A stretch of DNA of 63,348 nt from Burkholderiales bacterium (GTDB lineage Bacteria > Pseudomonadota > Gammaproteobacteria > Burkholderiales > Burkholderiaceae_F), in NCBI GenBank assembly GCA_020248785.1, contig JADCGX010000056.1, positions 1 to 63,348 of the forward strand. Reading direction: 5' to 3'. The notes beneath the pieces were generated by a model. That model was not told the origin of the DNA and made no database searches. It saw only the letters and a list, made by a program, of their open reading frames with translations. Below, piece by piece: positions 41,462-49,736 of this stretch (the first letter of the stretch is position 1; every line of letters starts with the position of its first letter). The position numbers and the translations under genes are program-made.

Positions 41462-41953
41462 GTGAAGCAGCTTCTCATCGTCTGGCATTCGACCACCGGC
41501 GGGTCGGCGCAAATGGCGCGCGCCGCCTTCGACGGCGCACGTGCCGACGGCGACGTCCACGTGCGCCTGCAACGGGCCGTTGAGACGACGCCGGCTGATG
41601 TGCTGACGGCCGATGGCTATCTGTTCTGTGCGCCAGAGCACCTGGCCTCGCTCGCCGGTCCGATGAAGGACTTCTTTGACCGCTGCTACTACACGGCCCT
41701 CGATCGCATCAATGGCCGGTCCTATGCGCTGCTGGTGTGCGCAGGCAGCGACGGTAGCGGCGTGGTGCGGCAGGTCGAGCGCATCTGCACCGGCTGGCGG
41801 CTAAGGCAGGCCGCGCCGCCGCTGATCGTGAATACGCGCGCACAGACGCCGGAGGCGATCCTCGCGCCGAAGCAGATTGCAGAGGCAGAGCTGGCACGGT
41901 GCCGCGAGGTTGGGGCCGCCTTGGCGGCGGGGCTCGAGGCAGGCATCCTGTGA
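41462..41953 (+). CDS. flavodoxin/NADPH-dependent FMN reductase-like protein
   Basis: A flavodoxin-fold protein of 163 aa. The start KQLLIVWHSTTGGSAQMA matches the FMN phosphate-binding loop. The GYLFCAPEHLASLAGPMKDFFDRCYY segment is the usual second flavin contact of NAD(P)H-dependent FMN-reductase-like flavodoxins. GTG at 41462 follows a GGGG. It lies 19 bp after mtfA and is followed by an alpha/beta hydrolase with an overlapping or near-overlapping start. The electron partner is unknown. Confidence 0.8.
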   Translation: MKQLLIVWHSTTGGSAQMARAAFDGARADGDVHVRLQRAVETTPADVLTADGYLFCAPEHLASLAGPMKDFFDRCYYTALDRINGRSYALLVCAGSDGSGVVRQVERICTGWRLRQAAPPLIVNTRAQTPEAILAPKQIAEAELARCREVGAALAAGLEAGIL

Positions 41954-41955
41954 AC

Positions 41956-42861
41956 ATGAAGCCGCAGGAGGCGACCACCGCGCCGACGACGATCACCTAT
42001 GGGCACGTCGACGGCTGCGCGCTGCTCGCCGATGTGTACACGCCCGTCGCAGGACCTAATCCGCATCCGGCTGTCGTCTGGATTCACGGCGGCGGCCTCA
42101 TCTTCGGCAACCGGACGATGATCCGGCCCACCTTCCGCAACGTGCTGTTGGACGCAGGCGTCGTCGTCGTCAGCATCGAGCATCGCCTCGCGCCGGAAAC
42201 GAAGCTCATCGACATCCTTCGCGACGTCGAGACGGCGTGGCGCTGGTTGCGGGGGCCGGGCGCAGCCCAGTTCACGCTCGATCCGGCGCGCAGTGCGGCC
42301 GCGGGCGGCTCAGCAGGCGCCTATCTGTCCTTGCTCGCCGGCAGCCGCGTCAAGCCCGCGCCGCGTGCGATTGCCTCGTTCTGGGGCTTTGGCGACATCA
42401 CCCGGCCCTGGGAGGCCGAGCCCAGCGCGTACTACCGCACCATGGAGCGCATGACACGCGAGCGGGCGATGCAGTTCGTGGGCAGCGCGCCCGTGGCGGG
42501 CGCGCCGCTCGATCGCGGCCGTGACAACTTCTACCTTTACTGCAGGCAGGAAGGCCGCTGGCTTGCCGAAGTGACGGGCCATCATCCGACCACCGAACCG
42601 GGCTGGTTCGATGCCGTGTGCCCCTTGCGCATGATCGACGCGAGCTTTCCGCCCACGATCCTCGTGCACGGTCGCGAGGACACCGACGTACCGTGCGAAG
42701 AGTCACAGGAACTTGCAGCGCGCATGGCGCAGCTAGGTATCAATCACGCACTGGTGATCGAGGACCAAGCCGGGCATGGACTGGCGCGCGTGCCTCCCAA
42801 ACGCGTGGCAGCCATTGAGACCCAAGCTGCGCGGTTCGTTTTGGACCGCTTGCGTGCTTGA
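41956..42861 (+). CDS. alpha/beta hydrolase, HSL/esterase-like
   Basis: An esterase-type alpha/beta hydrolase of 301 aa. The oxyanion motif HGGG is at 44-47 and the nucleophile elbow GGSAG at 117-121 (Ser119). A later Asp in GREDTDVP and His in QAGHGLA complete the triad. This pattern is closest to the hormone-sensitive lipase group. ATG at 41956 is used; GTG at 41950 would overlap the flavodoxin stop (GTGA). Natural substrate unknown. It converges with the acylase gene, 7 bp apart. Confidence 0.82.
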   Translation: MKPQEATTAPTTITYGHVDGCALLADVYTPVAGPNPHPAVVWIHGGGLIFGNRTMIRPTFRNVLLDAGVVVVSIEHRLAPETKLIDILRDVETAWRWLRGPGAAQFTLDPARSAAAGGSAGAYLSLLAGSRVKPAPRAIASFWGFGDITRPWEAEPSAYYRTMERMTRERAMQFVGSAPVAGAPLDRGRDNFYLYCRQEGRWLAEVTGHHPTTEPGWFDAVCPLRMIDASFPPTILVHGREDTDVPCEESQELAARMAQLGINHALVIEDQAGHGLARVPPKRVAAIETQAARFVLDRLRA

Positions 42862-42868
42862 GACTTGC

Positions 42869-45397
42869 TCAGCGAGCCGCCGGCTGCAGCACCAACTGGC
42901 GCCGTGCCTTCGGCGCGTACTCGATGGCCCTGTACTGGCCCTGCGCCCACTCGCGCACGAGATCAACGTCCACGTCGTCCAGCGGACTACCGCTTTGGGC
43001 ACTGGAGATGGTCCACGCACCACCCTCGCCCGCCAGGTCGTAGATCACGCGCATGACCGGGCCGTGCTCGGCCGCGAAGGGCGCGCCCGGCTTGCGGCCA
43101 AAGGCTGCCACGTTGACCGTGTCGGCGTCGCCGCCGACCGGCACGCGCCGCTCAAACCAGCCGCGTAGCACCGGCATGTTGGACAGCGGCCGATGCTCAA
43201 GCACGGCCGGATGCTGATCGCCCCAGTTCATGCTCAGCACATCCTTACCGGTTGATTCCGCCAGGTCCTTGACGGCGAGCTCGAGCGACTCGGTCAGGAG
43301 CTCCTCGCAGCTCTCGCGCCGCCGGGTGCTGCGGTCGTCGCACCAGTCGCGCGCGGTGCTGCGTCCCTGCAGCACGGCGGCGGTCGCGATGACCATGTCG
43401 CCGCGCGCTGCCAGGGGCGCTCCCAGATCGTCCTCGAAGATGCGCTTGCGCAACTCGCGCAGCCAGGCGTGGTACAGCAGCGGCTCGGGGGCGGTCGCGC
43501 GCATCGTGCCGTCCCATTGCTGTAGCCGGCCCAGCGCGATCTTGGCGGCATTGGTGGACGGTTGCGCGCGCGCCAGTAGCGGAAGATAGGTTTGCACGGA
43601 CAGGTTGCGCTGATCGAGCTGGATGCGCTGCATGCTCGCGACGTCGTGCTCGTCCTGCGCCGCCAGCAACTCGCGGATGCGCTGCATGCGGTACGGCGGA
43701 GCAAACGTCGTGCTGCCGACATGCAGCGGATAGGGGCGGTCGATCAGCTTCGCATTGGCGGTGGCGATGAAGCCCTCGGGAGGATCGATGATGCGGGGCA
43801 GTTGCTCGAAGCTGAGGAAGCCCGCCCAGTCGTTGGCCGCATCCCAGCCTGGCGCCGGCACCTGCCCACGGAACGCACTGTCCACCTTGCGCAGCGGCAT
43901 GCGGCCGGCCGCGATCCAGCCGATGCGCCCGGAACGTCCTGCGGACGCCGCCTCGGCAAACACCACGTTCTGGCGGATGCTGGTGAAGTCGCGCAATGCA
44001 GCCTCGACGTCAGCGGCACTGCGCGCGCGGTTCAGCCCCCGAAACGCGCGCAAGGTGCTGTCCCCCGGCTCCGCTGCCGCCCAGCGCATCGCCAGGACGT
44101 ACTGTCCGGCCAACTGCGGTCGCTGGCCGGTCGTCTTGTCCTTGCCATTGCGGGGCGATGAGGCCGGCGGCCGCAGCTGCGAGAGCGCGTCCGACACCAC
44201 CGGGCCATGACGCGTCGCGCGCACCGTCAGCCGCACGTCGTCGGTGCCCTTCACGCGGATCACTTCCTCGCGCGTCGCGAAGGCGGCCCAGCCGTCCGGT
44301 GTCTGGTACTGCGTCCGATCATCCGGCCGCAGGCGCTCGATATAGAGATCTTCGGCATCGGCCTCCACGTTGGTGAAGCCCCAGGCCACGTGCGCGTTGC
44401 GACCGAACAGCACATACGGCAGGCCGGGCAGCGTCGCGCCGAACACCTTGAACCCCTGCGCCCCGCGCACATGCAGCGATGCCATGTACACCACGGCCGG
44501 CGTGGCCAATCCAAGATGCGGATCATTGGCCAGCAGCGGCTGGCCGCTTTGCGTGCGGCCGCCGGCCACCACCCAGTTGTTCGACCCGAGCCCGCCGCCC
44601 AGGCCAAAGCCCCCCAGCGAGGGCAGCTCGGCGAGTCGTGTTGCACCGTCCAGCAGTGCCGTTTGCGGCGCAAACAGCCCCATGACGCGATACAGGTCGA
44701 CGTAGTCGACGGTCACCAGCGGCGGTGCGCCGCTGGCATCCGGCCGCAGTTCCTCGATCTCCGCCTTGGTGAAGCGCGCGGCCAGCAGCATGCGCGCAAG
44801 TTCGTCGCGCCAGGTCTGGCCCAGATCGAGCGCCATCATCACGCCCCAGGCCATGCTGTCCTGCTCGGTCCAGGGCGCCGGTGCCGGCGTGCGCGTGAGC
44901 AGGAACTCGGGCGGCAGCGGACCGGTGCGCGACTGCAGGGCGGCGTTGATGCCCGCCACATAGGCCTGCAACTGAGCCCGCGTCTCGGCGTCCATGTCGT
45001 CGACCATGCGCTGTGCGACCTGCAACACCCCCAGCGTGCGCAGGTAGCGATCGACATCGAGTCCCGCCGGACCGGCAAGTTCGGACAGGCGCCCCTGCGC
45101 GATGCGCCGGTTGAAGTCCATCTGCCACAGCCGGTCCTGCGCGTGTGCAAAGCCCAGTGCGAACAGCGCGTCGCCCTCGGTGGCCGCGAGGATATGCGGC
45201 ACGCCCGCCTCGTCGCGCAGAATCTCCACGGGCAGCTGCAGCCCCGCCACGCGCAGCGTCCCGTCCTGCGTCGGCAAGCTGGCCTGCCGATACCAGAGCA
45301 ACGCCACAGCGAGCGTGACCAGCAGCAGAGCCGCGCCCAGGCCGAGCCCGATCGCTAGGCGGCGTGGCCAGGCCATCCGTCGTGCGTGGCTGGTCAA
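42869..45397 (-). CDS. penicillin acylase family Ntn-hydrolase (membrane-anchored)
   Basis: An Ntn amidohydrolase of 842 aa. An N-terminal hydrophobic helix (about 14-35) anchors or exports it. The alpha chain contains GDALFALGFAHAQDRLWQMDF. Self-cleavage should occur before Ser272 in GLGSNNWVVAGG, generating the N-terminal nucleophile of the beta chain. The family includes penicillin G acylase, AHL acylases and many of unknown substrate; which applies is not readable. It follows a RidA and an alpha/beta hydrolase gene on the same strand at 28 and 3 bp spacing, which suggests one operon. Confidence 0.9.
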   Translation of the reverse strand: MTSHARRMAWPRRLAIGLGLGAALLLVTLAVALLWYRQASLPTQDGTLRVAGLQLPVEILRDEAGVPHILAATEGDALFALGFAHAQDRLWQMDFNRRIAQGRLSELAGPAGLDVDRYLRTLGVLQVAQRMVDDMDAETRAQLQAYVAGINAALQSRTGPLPPEFLLTRTPAPAPWTEQDSMAWGVMMALDLGQTWRDELARMLLAARFTKAEIEELRPDASGAPPLVTVDYVDLYRVMGLFAPQTALLDGATRLAELPSLGGFGLGGGLGSNNWVVAGGRTQSGQPLLANDPHLGLATPAVVYMASLHVRGAQGFKVFGATLPGLPYVLFGRNAHVAWGFTNVEADAEDLYIERLRPDDRTQYQTPDGWAAFATREEVIRVKGTDDVRLTVRATRHGPVVSDALSQLRPPASSPRNGKDKTTGQRPQLAGQYVLAMRWAAAEPGDSTLRAFRGLNRARSAADVEAALRDFTSIRQNVVFAEAASAGRSGRIGWIAAGRMPLRKVDSAFRGQVPAPGWDAANDWAGFLSFEQLPRIIDPPEGFIATANAKLIDRPYPLHVGSTTFAPPYRMQRIRELLAAQDEHDVASMQRIQLDQRNLSVQTYLPLLARAQPSTNAAKIALGRLQQWDGTMRATAPEPLLYHAWLRELRKRIFEDDLGAPLAARGDMVIATAAVLQGRSTARDWCDDRSTRRRESCEELLTESLELAVKDLAESTGKDVLSMNWGDQHPAVLEHRPLSNMPVLRGWFERRVPVGGDADTVNVAAFGRKPGAPFAAEHGPVMRVIYDLAGEGGAWTISSAQSGSPLDDVDVDLVREWAQGQYRAIEYAPKARRQLVLQPAAR

Positions 45398-45425
45398 CTG
45401 AAGCGGATGGACTCGCCGTGCTGAC

Positions 45426-45785
45426 TCAGCCGTTGGTCACGGCGGCGATCACGACGATCTCGACCTTCCAGCCGGGCCGCGCCAGAGCCGCTTCGACCGT
45501 GGCCCGCGCCGGCTTGCCGGCGTCCTTGATCCACTCTTCCCACACGTTGTTCATGCGGGGAAAGTCGGCCATGTCCGCAATGTAGATCTGCGCCGACAGA
45601 AGGTTCGCCTTGCTGGTACCGCACTTGGCAAGCAGCGCATCAATGGACGCAAGCACCTGGCGCGTCTGCCCCTCGATGCCCTGCGCAGCATCGTCGGCCA
45701 CCTGGCCGGCCAGCCAGGCGATGCCGTTGTAGATCACCGCCTCCGACATCCGGGCGCCGCTGTCGATCCGTCTGATGCTGCTCAT
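45426..45785 (-). CDS. RidA family reactive intermediate deaminase
   Basis: RidA/YjgF/UK114 proteins hydrolyse reactive enamines and imines. YNGIAWLAGQVADD, the long helix, and the signature RATVEAALARPGWKVEI with the key Arg are visible. Length 119 aa. It lies 3 bp after the upstream hydrolase gene and 28 bp before the acylase. RidA next to a hydrolase and an amidase suggests a role in a degradation pathway producing an enamine, by inference. Confidence 0.9.
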   Translation of the reverse strand: MSSIRRIDSGARMSEAVIYNGIAWLAGQVADDAAQGIEGQTRQVLASIDALLAKCGTSKANLLSAQIYIADMADFPRMNNVWEEWIKDAGKPARATVEAALARPGWKVEIVVIAAVTNG

Positions 45786-45788
45786 CGT

Positions 45789-46661
45789 CTATTCCTCCAG
45801 AAGAAACTGCCGCACGACCGCAATTTGGTCGGCATGCATGAACATCGGCGCGTGGCCCACCCCGGCGAACTCGACGAGTCGGGCGCGTGGGCCGGTCTCT
45901 GCCATGCGCTGGGCCGTGGCGCGCGACAACAGGTCCGAGCGCTCGCCCCGCGTCAGCAGCACGCGCGCCTTGATGTTCTCGTACAAGCCCCACAGCGCTG
46001 CCTCGCCCGCCGCCGCGGCCTGCGGCGTGGCGGCGCGAAACGGCTCGCCGATACGCGGGTCATAGTGCATCACCCAGCCGCCGTTGTCCTGCTTGATGGC
46101 GGGCAGTGTGATCTCGCGCCACTCCTCGCGCGACCTCAGCGCAAAGGGCGCACTGATCGCAGACACGTAGTCGACGGCCTCGTCCACGCTGGCAAAGCGC
46201 ACCGGCTTGCCGAGATACTCGCCGATGCGCGCGAGCGCGGCCGCGTCCAGCGTCGGCCCGACGTCGTTGATCGCAATGCGGCGGATCGCCGCCCCGGGCT
46301 GGCCCGCGAGCGACATGCCGATCAGACCGCCCATCGAGGTGCCGACCCAGTCCACGCTCTCGGCATCCAGCCGCGCCAGCAGCGTGACCATGTCGGCCAC
46401 GTACTGCGCAATTCCGTAGCAGCGCGCATCGCGCAGCCAATCGCTGCGTCCGCGACCCACCACGTCGGGGCACACCACGCGGTACTGCTCGGACAGCACC
46501 TGCGCCAGGCGGTCGAAGTCATTGCCCAGCCGGGTCAGGCCATGCACGCACACGAGCACCCGTCCGTTGCTCGCGCTACCCCACTCGCGATAGGCCATGG
46601 TGTGCAAGCCGGCCGGTGACAGGCACTGCACGAAGCGCTGACGGGGGGTGATGACATTCAT
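45789..46661 (-). CDS. alpha/beta hydrolase
   Basis: A classical alpha/beta hydrolase of 290 aa. The oxyanion segment VHGLTRLGNDFD, the nucleophile elbow GTSMGG (Ser109), and His in GVGHAPMF near 272 are present. Relatives cleave esters, C-C bonds or amides. ATG at 46661 starts the conserved part; a TTG at 46679 is possible. First gene of hydrolase-RidA-acylase, divergent from bdhA with an 84-bp spacer. Confidence 0.85.
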   Translation of the reverse strand: MNVITPRQRFVQCLSPAGLHTMAYREWGSASNGRVLVCVHGLTRLGNDFDRLAQVLSEQYRVVCPDVVGRGRSDWLRDARCYGIAQYVADMVTLLARLDAESVDWVGTSMGGLIGMSLAGQPGAAIRRIAINDVGPTLDAAALARIGEYLGKPVRFASVDEAVDYVSAISAPFALRSREEWREITLPAIKQDNGGWVMHYDPRIGEPFRAATPQAAAAGEAALWGLYENIKARVLLTRGERSDLLSRATAQRMAETGPRARLVEFAGVGHAPMFMHADQIAVVRQFLLEE

Positions 46662-46745
46662 GGCGGGTCCGAAGTACAACGATTGTAGTAAGGCTTCGCT
46701 GGCATACTGCGTCGCTCATCACGGGGAACGTGCAGCGGAGGACGT

Positions 46746-47528
46746 ATGTTGAAGGGCAGGATCGCACTGGTGACGGGCTCCACCAGTGGTATTGGCCTGG
46801 GTATCGCGCGCGCACTGGCCGCGAGCGGCGCGAACATTGCCTTCAACGGGTTCGGTGACGCCGGCGCGATCGAAGCGCTGCAACAGGATGTTGCCAAGAC
46901 CTTCGACGTGAGCACCACGTACCACGGCGCAGACATGAGCAAGCCCGATCAGATCCGGGACATGGTGCGCCAAGTGCAGGCCACCCTGGGCAGCGTGGAC
47001 ATCCTTGTGAACAACGCCGGCATCCAGTTCGTGGCTTCGGTGGACGAGTTTCCCGAGGAGCGCTGGGACGCCATCATCGCGATCAACCTCAGCGCCAACT
47101 TTCACGCCATCAAGGCGGCTCTGCCCGGCATGAAGAAGGCCAACTGGGGCCGCATCATCAACATCGCCTCGGTGCACGGCCTGGTGGCCTCGGCGCAGAA
47201 GAGCGCTTACGTGGCCGCCAAGCACGGGGTCATCGGCCTGACCAAGGCCGTTGCGCTTGAGACGGCCACCACCGGGATCACCTGCAACGCGATCTGCCCA
47301 GGCTGGGTGCTGACTCCCCTGGTGCAAAAGCAGATCGACGATCGGGCCGCCGCGCAAAAGGTCAGTGGGGACGATGCAAAGAAGAGCCTGCTCGGCGAGA
47401 AACAGCCCTCGCAGGACTTCGTCACGACGGAGCAGCTTGGGCAGCTCGCCGTGTTTCTGTGCTCCTCGGCCGCTTCGCAGATCCGCGGCGCGGCGTACAA
47501 CGTGGACGGTGGGTGGGCGGCGCAGTAG
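46746..47528 (+). CDS. bdhA: 3-hydroxybutyrate dehydrogenase
   Basis: A short-chain dehydrogenase converting (R)-3-hydroxybutyrate to acetoacetate with NAD+. The cofactor motif TGSTSGIG is at 10-17, NNAG follows, and the active site is Ser plus YVAAK. The family-specific blocks HGLVASAQKSAYVAAKHG and LLGEKQPS identify the PHB/ketone-body dehydrogenase subgroup. Length 260 aa is normal. It should work with the acyl CoA transferase at 50-52 kb. Confidence 0.93.
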   Translation: MLKGRIALVTGSTSGIGLGIARALAASGANIAFNGFGDAGAIEALQQDVAKTFDVSTTYHGADMSKPDQIRDMVRQVQATLGSVDILVNNAGIQFVASVDEFPEERWDAIIAINLSANFHAIKAALPGMKKANWGRIINIASVHGLVASAQKSAYVAAKHGVIGLTKAVALETATTGITCNAICPGWVLTPLVQKQIDDRAAAQKVSGDDAKKSLLGEKQPSQDFVTTEQLGQLAVFLCSSAASQIRGAAYNVDGGWAAQ

Positions 47529-47777
47529 ACGGCCACCACCCGCGCGGCTGTCGTGACGGTTACGACGAACGCACCGCCTCTCGGCAGAACATGCCGATGA
47601 CAACCGCAGGAACGGCCAGCCTCCATCGATGACTATGCAGGTGCGTCGCCCGCGCAGACCGGGCAGCAGCCACATAGGGTTGCGAGACGTTTCCGGTTCC
47701 ACGGCGGCAGTTTCAGTTCTTGGGTTGGCAGGATATGTCCCGTTTTTCATTCCTGCTTGTGTACGACCGAGCGCGCC
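47529..47777. other. 249-bp intergenic stretch, nothing recognised
   Basis: Between bdhA and the acetyltransferase pseudogene. Chance frames run through it, but I see no conserved protein, clear promoter, hairpin with T-run or repeat. Confidence 0.4.
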
Positions 47778-48250
47778 ATGCAACTGCGACCCGCCACCTC
47801 CGAAGATTTGCCCCAGGCCAGCTCGATTTACGCCCACCACGTGGTGCATGGCCTGGCGAGCTTCGAGCTGGAGCCACCGTCCCTCGATGAGATGCTCGGT
47901 CGCCACGAAAAAATCCTCGCTGGCGGCTACCCCACCTGGTTGCCTGTGATGGCGCCACCGTGCTCGGCTATGCCTACGCCAGCCAGTACCGCCCGCGTCC
48001 GGCGTACCGCTTCACGGTCGAAGACTCGATCTACATCGGTCCTGGTCTTGCCGGACGCGGCATCGGCAAAGCGCTGCTGACCCGACTGGTCGCCGAGTGT
48101 GAGGGTCGCGGCTTTCGCCAGATGCTCGCCGTGATCGGCGGCTCGGCCAATCTCGCCTCGATCGGCCTGCATCGCGCCTGCGGGTTCGTGCTCAAGCGCC
48201 GCGCTGCCTCGCTGGGCTTCCAGATCAACCCCGTGCAGACGGCCGCATGA
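47778..48250 (+). pseudogene. GNAT acetyltransferase (phosphinothricin acetyltransferase-like), frameshifted
   Basis: The first frame encodes MQLRPATSEDLPQASSIYAHHV through GGYPTWL, and the second frame resumes with VLGYAYASQYRPRPAYRF and the acetyl-CoA loop GLAGRGIGKALL. Together they make a complete GNAT of about 157 aa of the phosphinothricin/methionine sulfoximine acetyltransferase type. One base is missing near 47941-47950 (TGGTTGCCTGT; one more G would restore WL-AC-DGATVLGY). It may be a real decay mutation or a sequencing error. Confidence 0.8.
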
Positions 48251-48386
48251 AGTCAGCCGTCTTCAGTTCTGTTTCTCAAGATATGCTCGCTGCGGCGGGT
48301 GTCGTGATCGCGGCGATCTGCTTGCCACGGCAGTGCTCGGCCCAACGCACTCGCAGGCGGCAGCAGCACGAATCCCCTCCGAGAAA

Positions 48387-49094
48387 GTGGCAGTCAGGGA
48401 GCCCGCGCTGATCTCTTTCCAACCCGGACGCATGCTGTTGGTGGGCGCCAGCCGAGGTCTCGGGCTGGCGCTGTGGCGCCGCTGCGCGGCCGACGGCTGG
48501 CAGGTCACAGCGGTGGCGCGCGGCCCGGTTCAGGCGGCGCCGGCCGGCGAGTTTCTCAGGCTCGATCTTGCAAGTCCCGGTGACGTCCAGACCTTGTGCC
48601 ACCGCTGTGAGACGGAGCACTTCGATTGCATCGTGTACGTCGCAGGCGTTTGGGAGCAGGAGGCCTTTGCGCAGACACCCGCGGACACACTGCGCCAGCT
48701 GGTCGACACCAATCTCGTCGCGCCGCTGCTGCTCGGGCAGGCGCTTTTGCGCGCGCCGCAGCGCACTGGCCGCATGGCGCGCCGGCACTTCATCCTGATC
48801 GGCTCGACCGCGGGTCTGGACAACGAGGGCTCGGCATCGGCCGGTTACGTCAGCACCAAGTTCGGGTTGCGCGGCCTTGCCCACGCCATGCGCGAAGCAG
48901 CCCGGGGCTGCGCGCTCTACGTCACTTGCCTGTCGGTCGGCGCGCTGGCCACTGCCGACGACGCCGCGGACACCGACGTGCCGCGCGTTCCTGCCGACGA
49001 CGTGTATCGGTTGTTGCTCACCATCGTGTCGCTGTCCGACCGCGCGCTCGTCAAGGAAGTCGTCCTGCCCGCCTGGGCCGACGGTGACGTCTGA
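48387..49094 (+). CDS. short-chain dehydrogenase/reductase
   Basis: An SDR with a nucleotide-binding motif VGASRGLG, an NAG-like strand (YVAGVW), a Ser in LIGSTAG and the catalytic YVSTK. Length about 235 aa from GTG at 48387 with GAG upstream; GTG at 48333 or ATG at 48432 are alternatives, so the N-terminus is unsure. The subgroup and substrate are not clear. It resembles small CsgA- or YciK-like SDRs more than fatty-acid enzymes. Confidence 0.8.
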   Translation: MAVREPALISFQPGRMLLVGASRGLGLALWRRCAADGWQVTAVARGPVQAAPAGEFLRLDLASPGDVQTLCHRCETEHFDCIVYVAGVWEQEAFAQTPADTLRQLVDTNLVAPLLLGQALLRAPQRTGRMARRHFILIGSTAGLDNEGSASAGYVSTKFGLRGLAHAMREAARGCALYVTCLSVGALATADDAADTDVPRVPADDVYRLLLTIVSLSDRALVKEVVLPAWADGDV

Positions 49095-49156
49095 GTTGCC
49101 TCATCTCCGCCGCGCCCGAGCCGCATCTGAGCAGCGCCGGCGCTGAACGAACACGC

Positions 49157-49642
49157 TCACGCGTCGACGGACCGACGCGACAGCGCGCCGGCCGCGATCG
49201 ACAGCGGCAGGTAGTAGTCTGACTTGGCGCCGAGCGCCGCATAGAAGCGCCGCGCTGATCGCCGACGTGGCAGCACGCCCCAGCACAGCCGGTCGCGCGC
49301 CCGCAGCCGCGCTTGGCGGGCGACAAAGCGCAGCAAGCGTCGCCCGATGCCTTGGCGCCGCCACGCCGGCTCCACATAAAGATCCATTACAAAGGCGATG
49401 CGGTAGCTCTCGCCGGTGTCGAAGCCGTCGAACCAGGCCGCGTGCCCCACCGGCGCACCATCGCACTCGGCGAGCGCGAAGCGCAGCAGGGGCTGCGGCG
49501 CGCTGACGCAGCGACGCAGCGCGGCGCGGGTGAACAGGCCACGGTGGTCGCCCTCTTCAGACGCGAGCGCATTGGACAGGCGTACGATCGCAGAAGCGTC
49601 CGGTGGGTCGGTCGGATCGGCCAGACGCAGATGCAGCTTCAT
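49157..49642 (-). CDS. GNAT family N-acetyltransferase
   Basis: A 161-aa GNAT domain. The acetyl-CoA binding motif A is VMDLYVEPAWRRQGIGRRLLRFV (split here as DLYVEP and RRQGIG), preceded by the strand GHAAWFDGFDTG. Substrate unknown. It converges with the SDR upstream and is 94 bp from the CoA transferase stop. Confidence 0.82.
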   Translation of the reverse strand: MKLHLRLADPTDPPDASAIVRLSNALASEEGDHRGLFTRAALRRCVSAPQPLLRFALAECDGAPVGHAAWFDGFDTGESYRIAFVMDLYVEPAWRRQGIGRRLLRFVARQARLRARDRLCWGVLPRRRSARRFYAALGAKSDYYLPLSIAAGALSRRSVDA

Positions 49643-49736
49643 CGAATCAAAGTGGCCTTGACGAAGTGCGCACTATGGCAGTTGCTCTCAGCGCGCGCAG
49701 GTGTGCACAGGGTGGCGACCGGGTGAAGCACCCGAG

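Noticed and set aside
40513..41496. Upstream extension of the relA frame across mtfA
   Set aside because: Antisense to a conserved gene and without homology; RelA begins near 40512.
48283..48411. 42-codon ORF with a signal-peptide-like start (MLAAAGVVIAAICL)
   Set aside because: Overlaps the likely SDR start, no clear ribosome site, and the remainder is a basic low-complexity tail.
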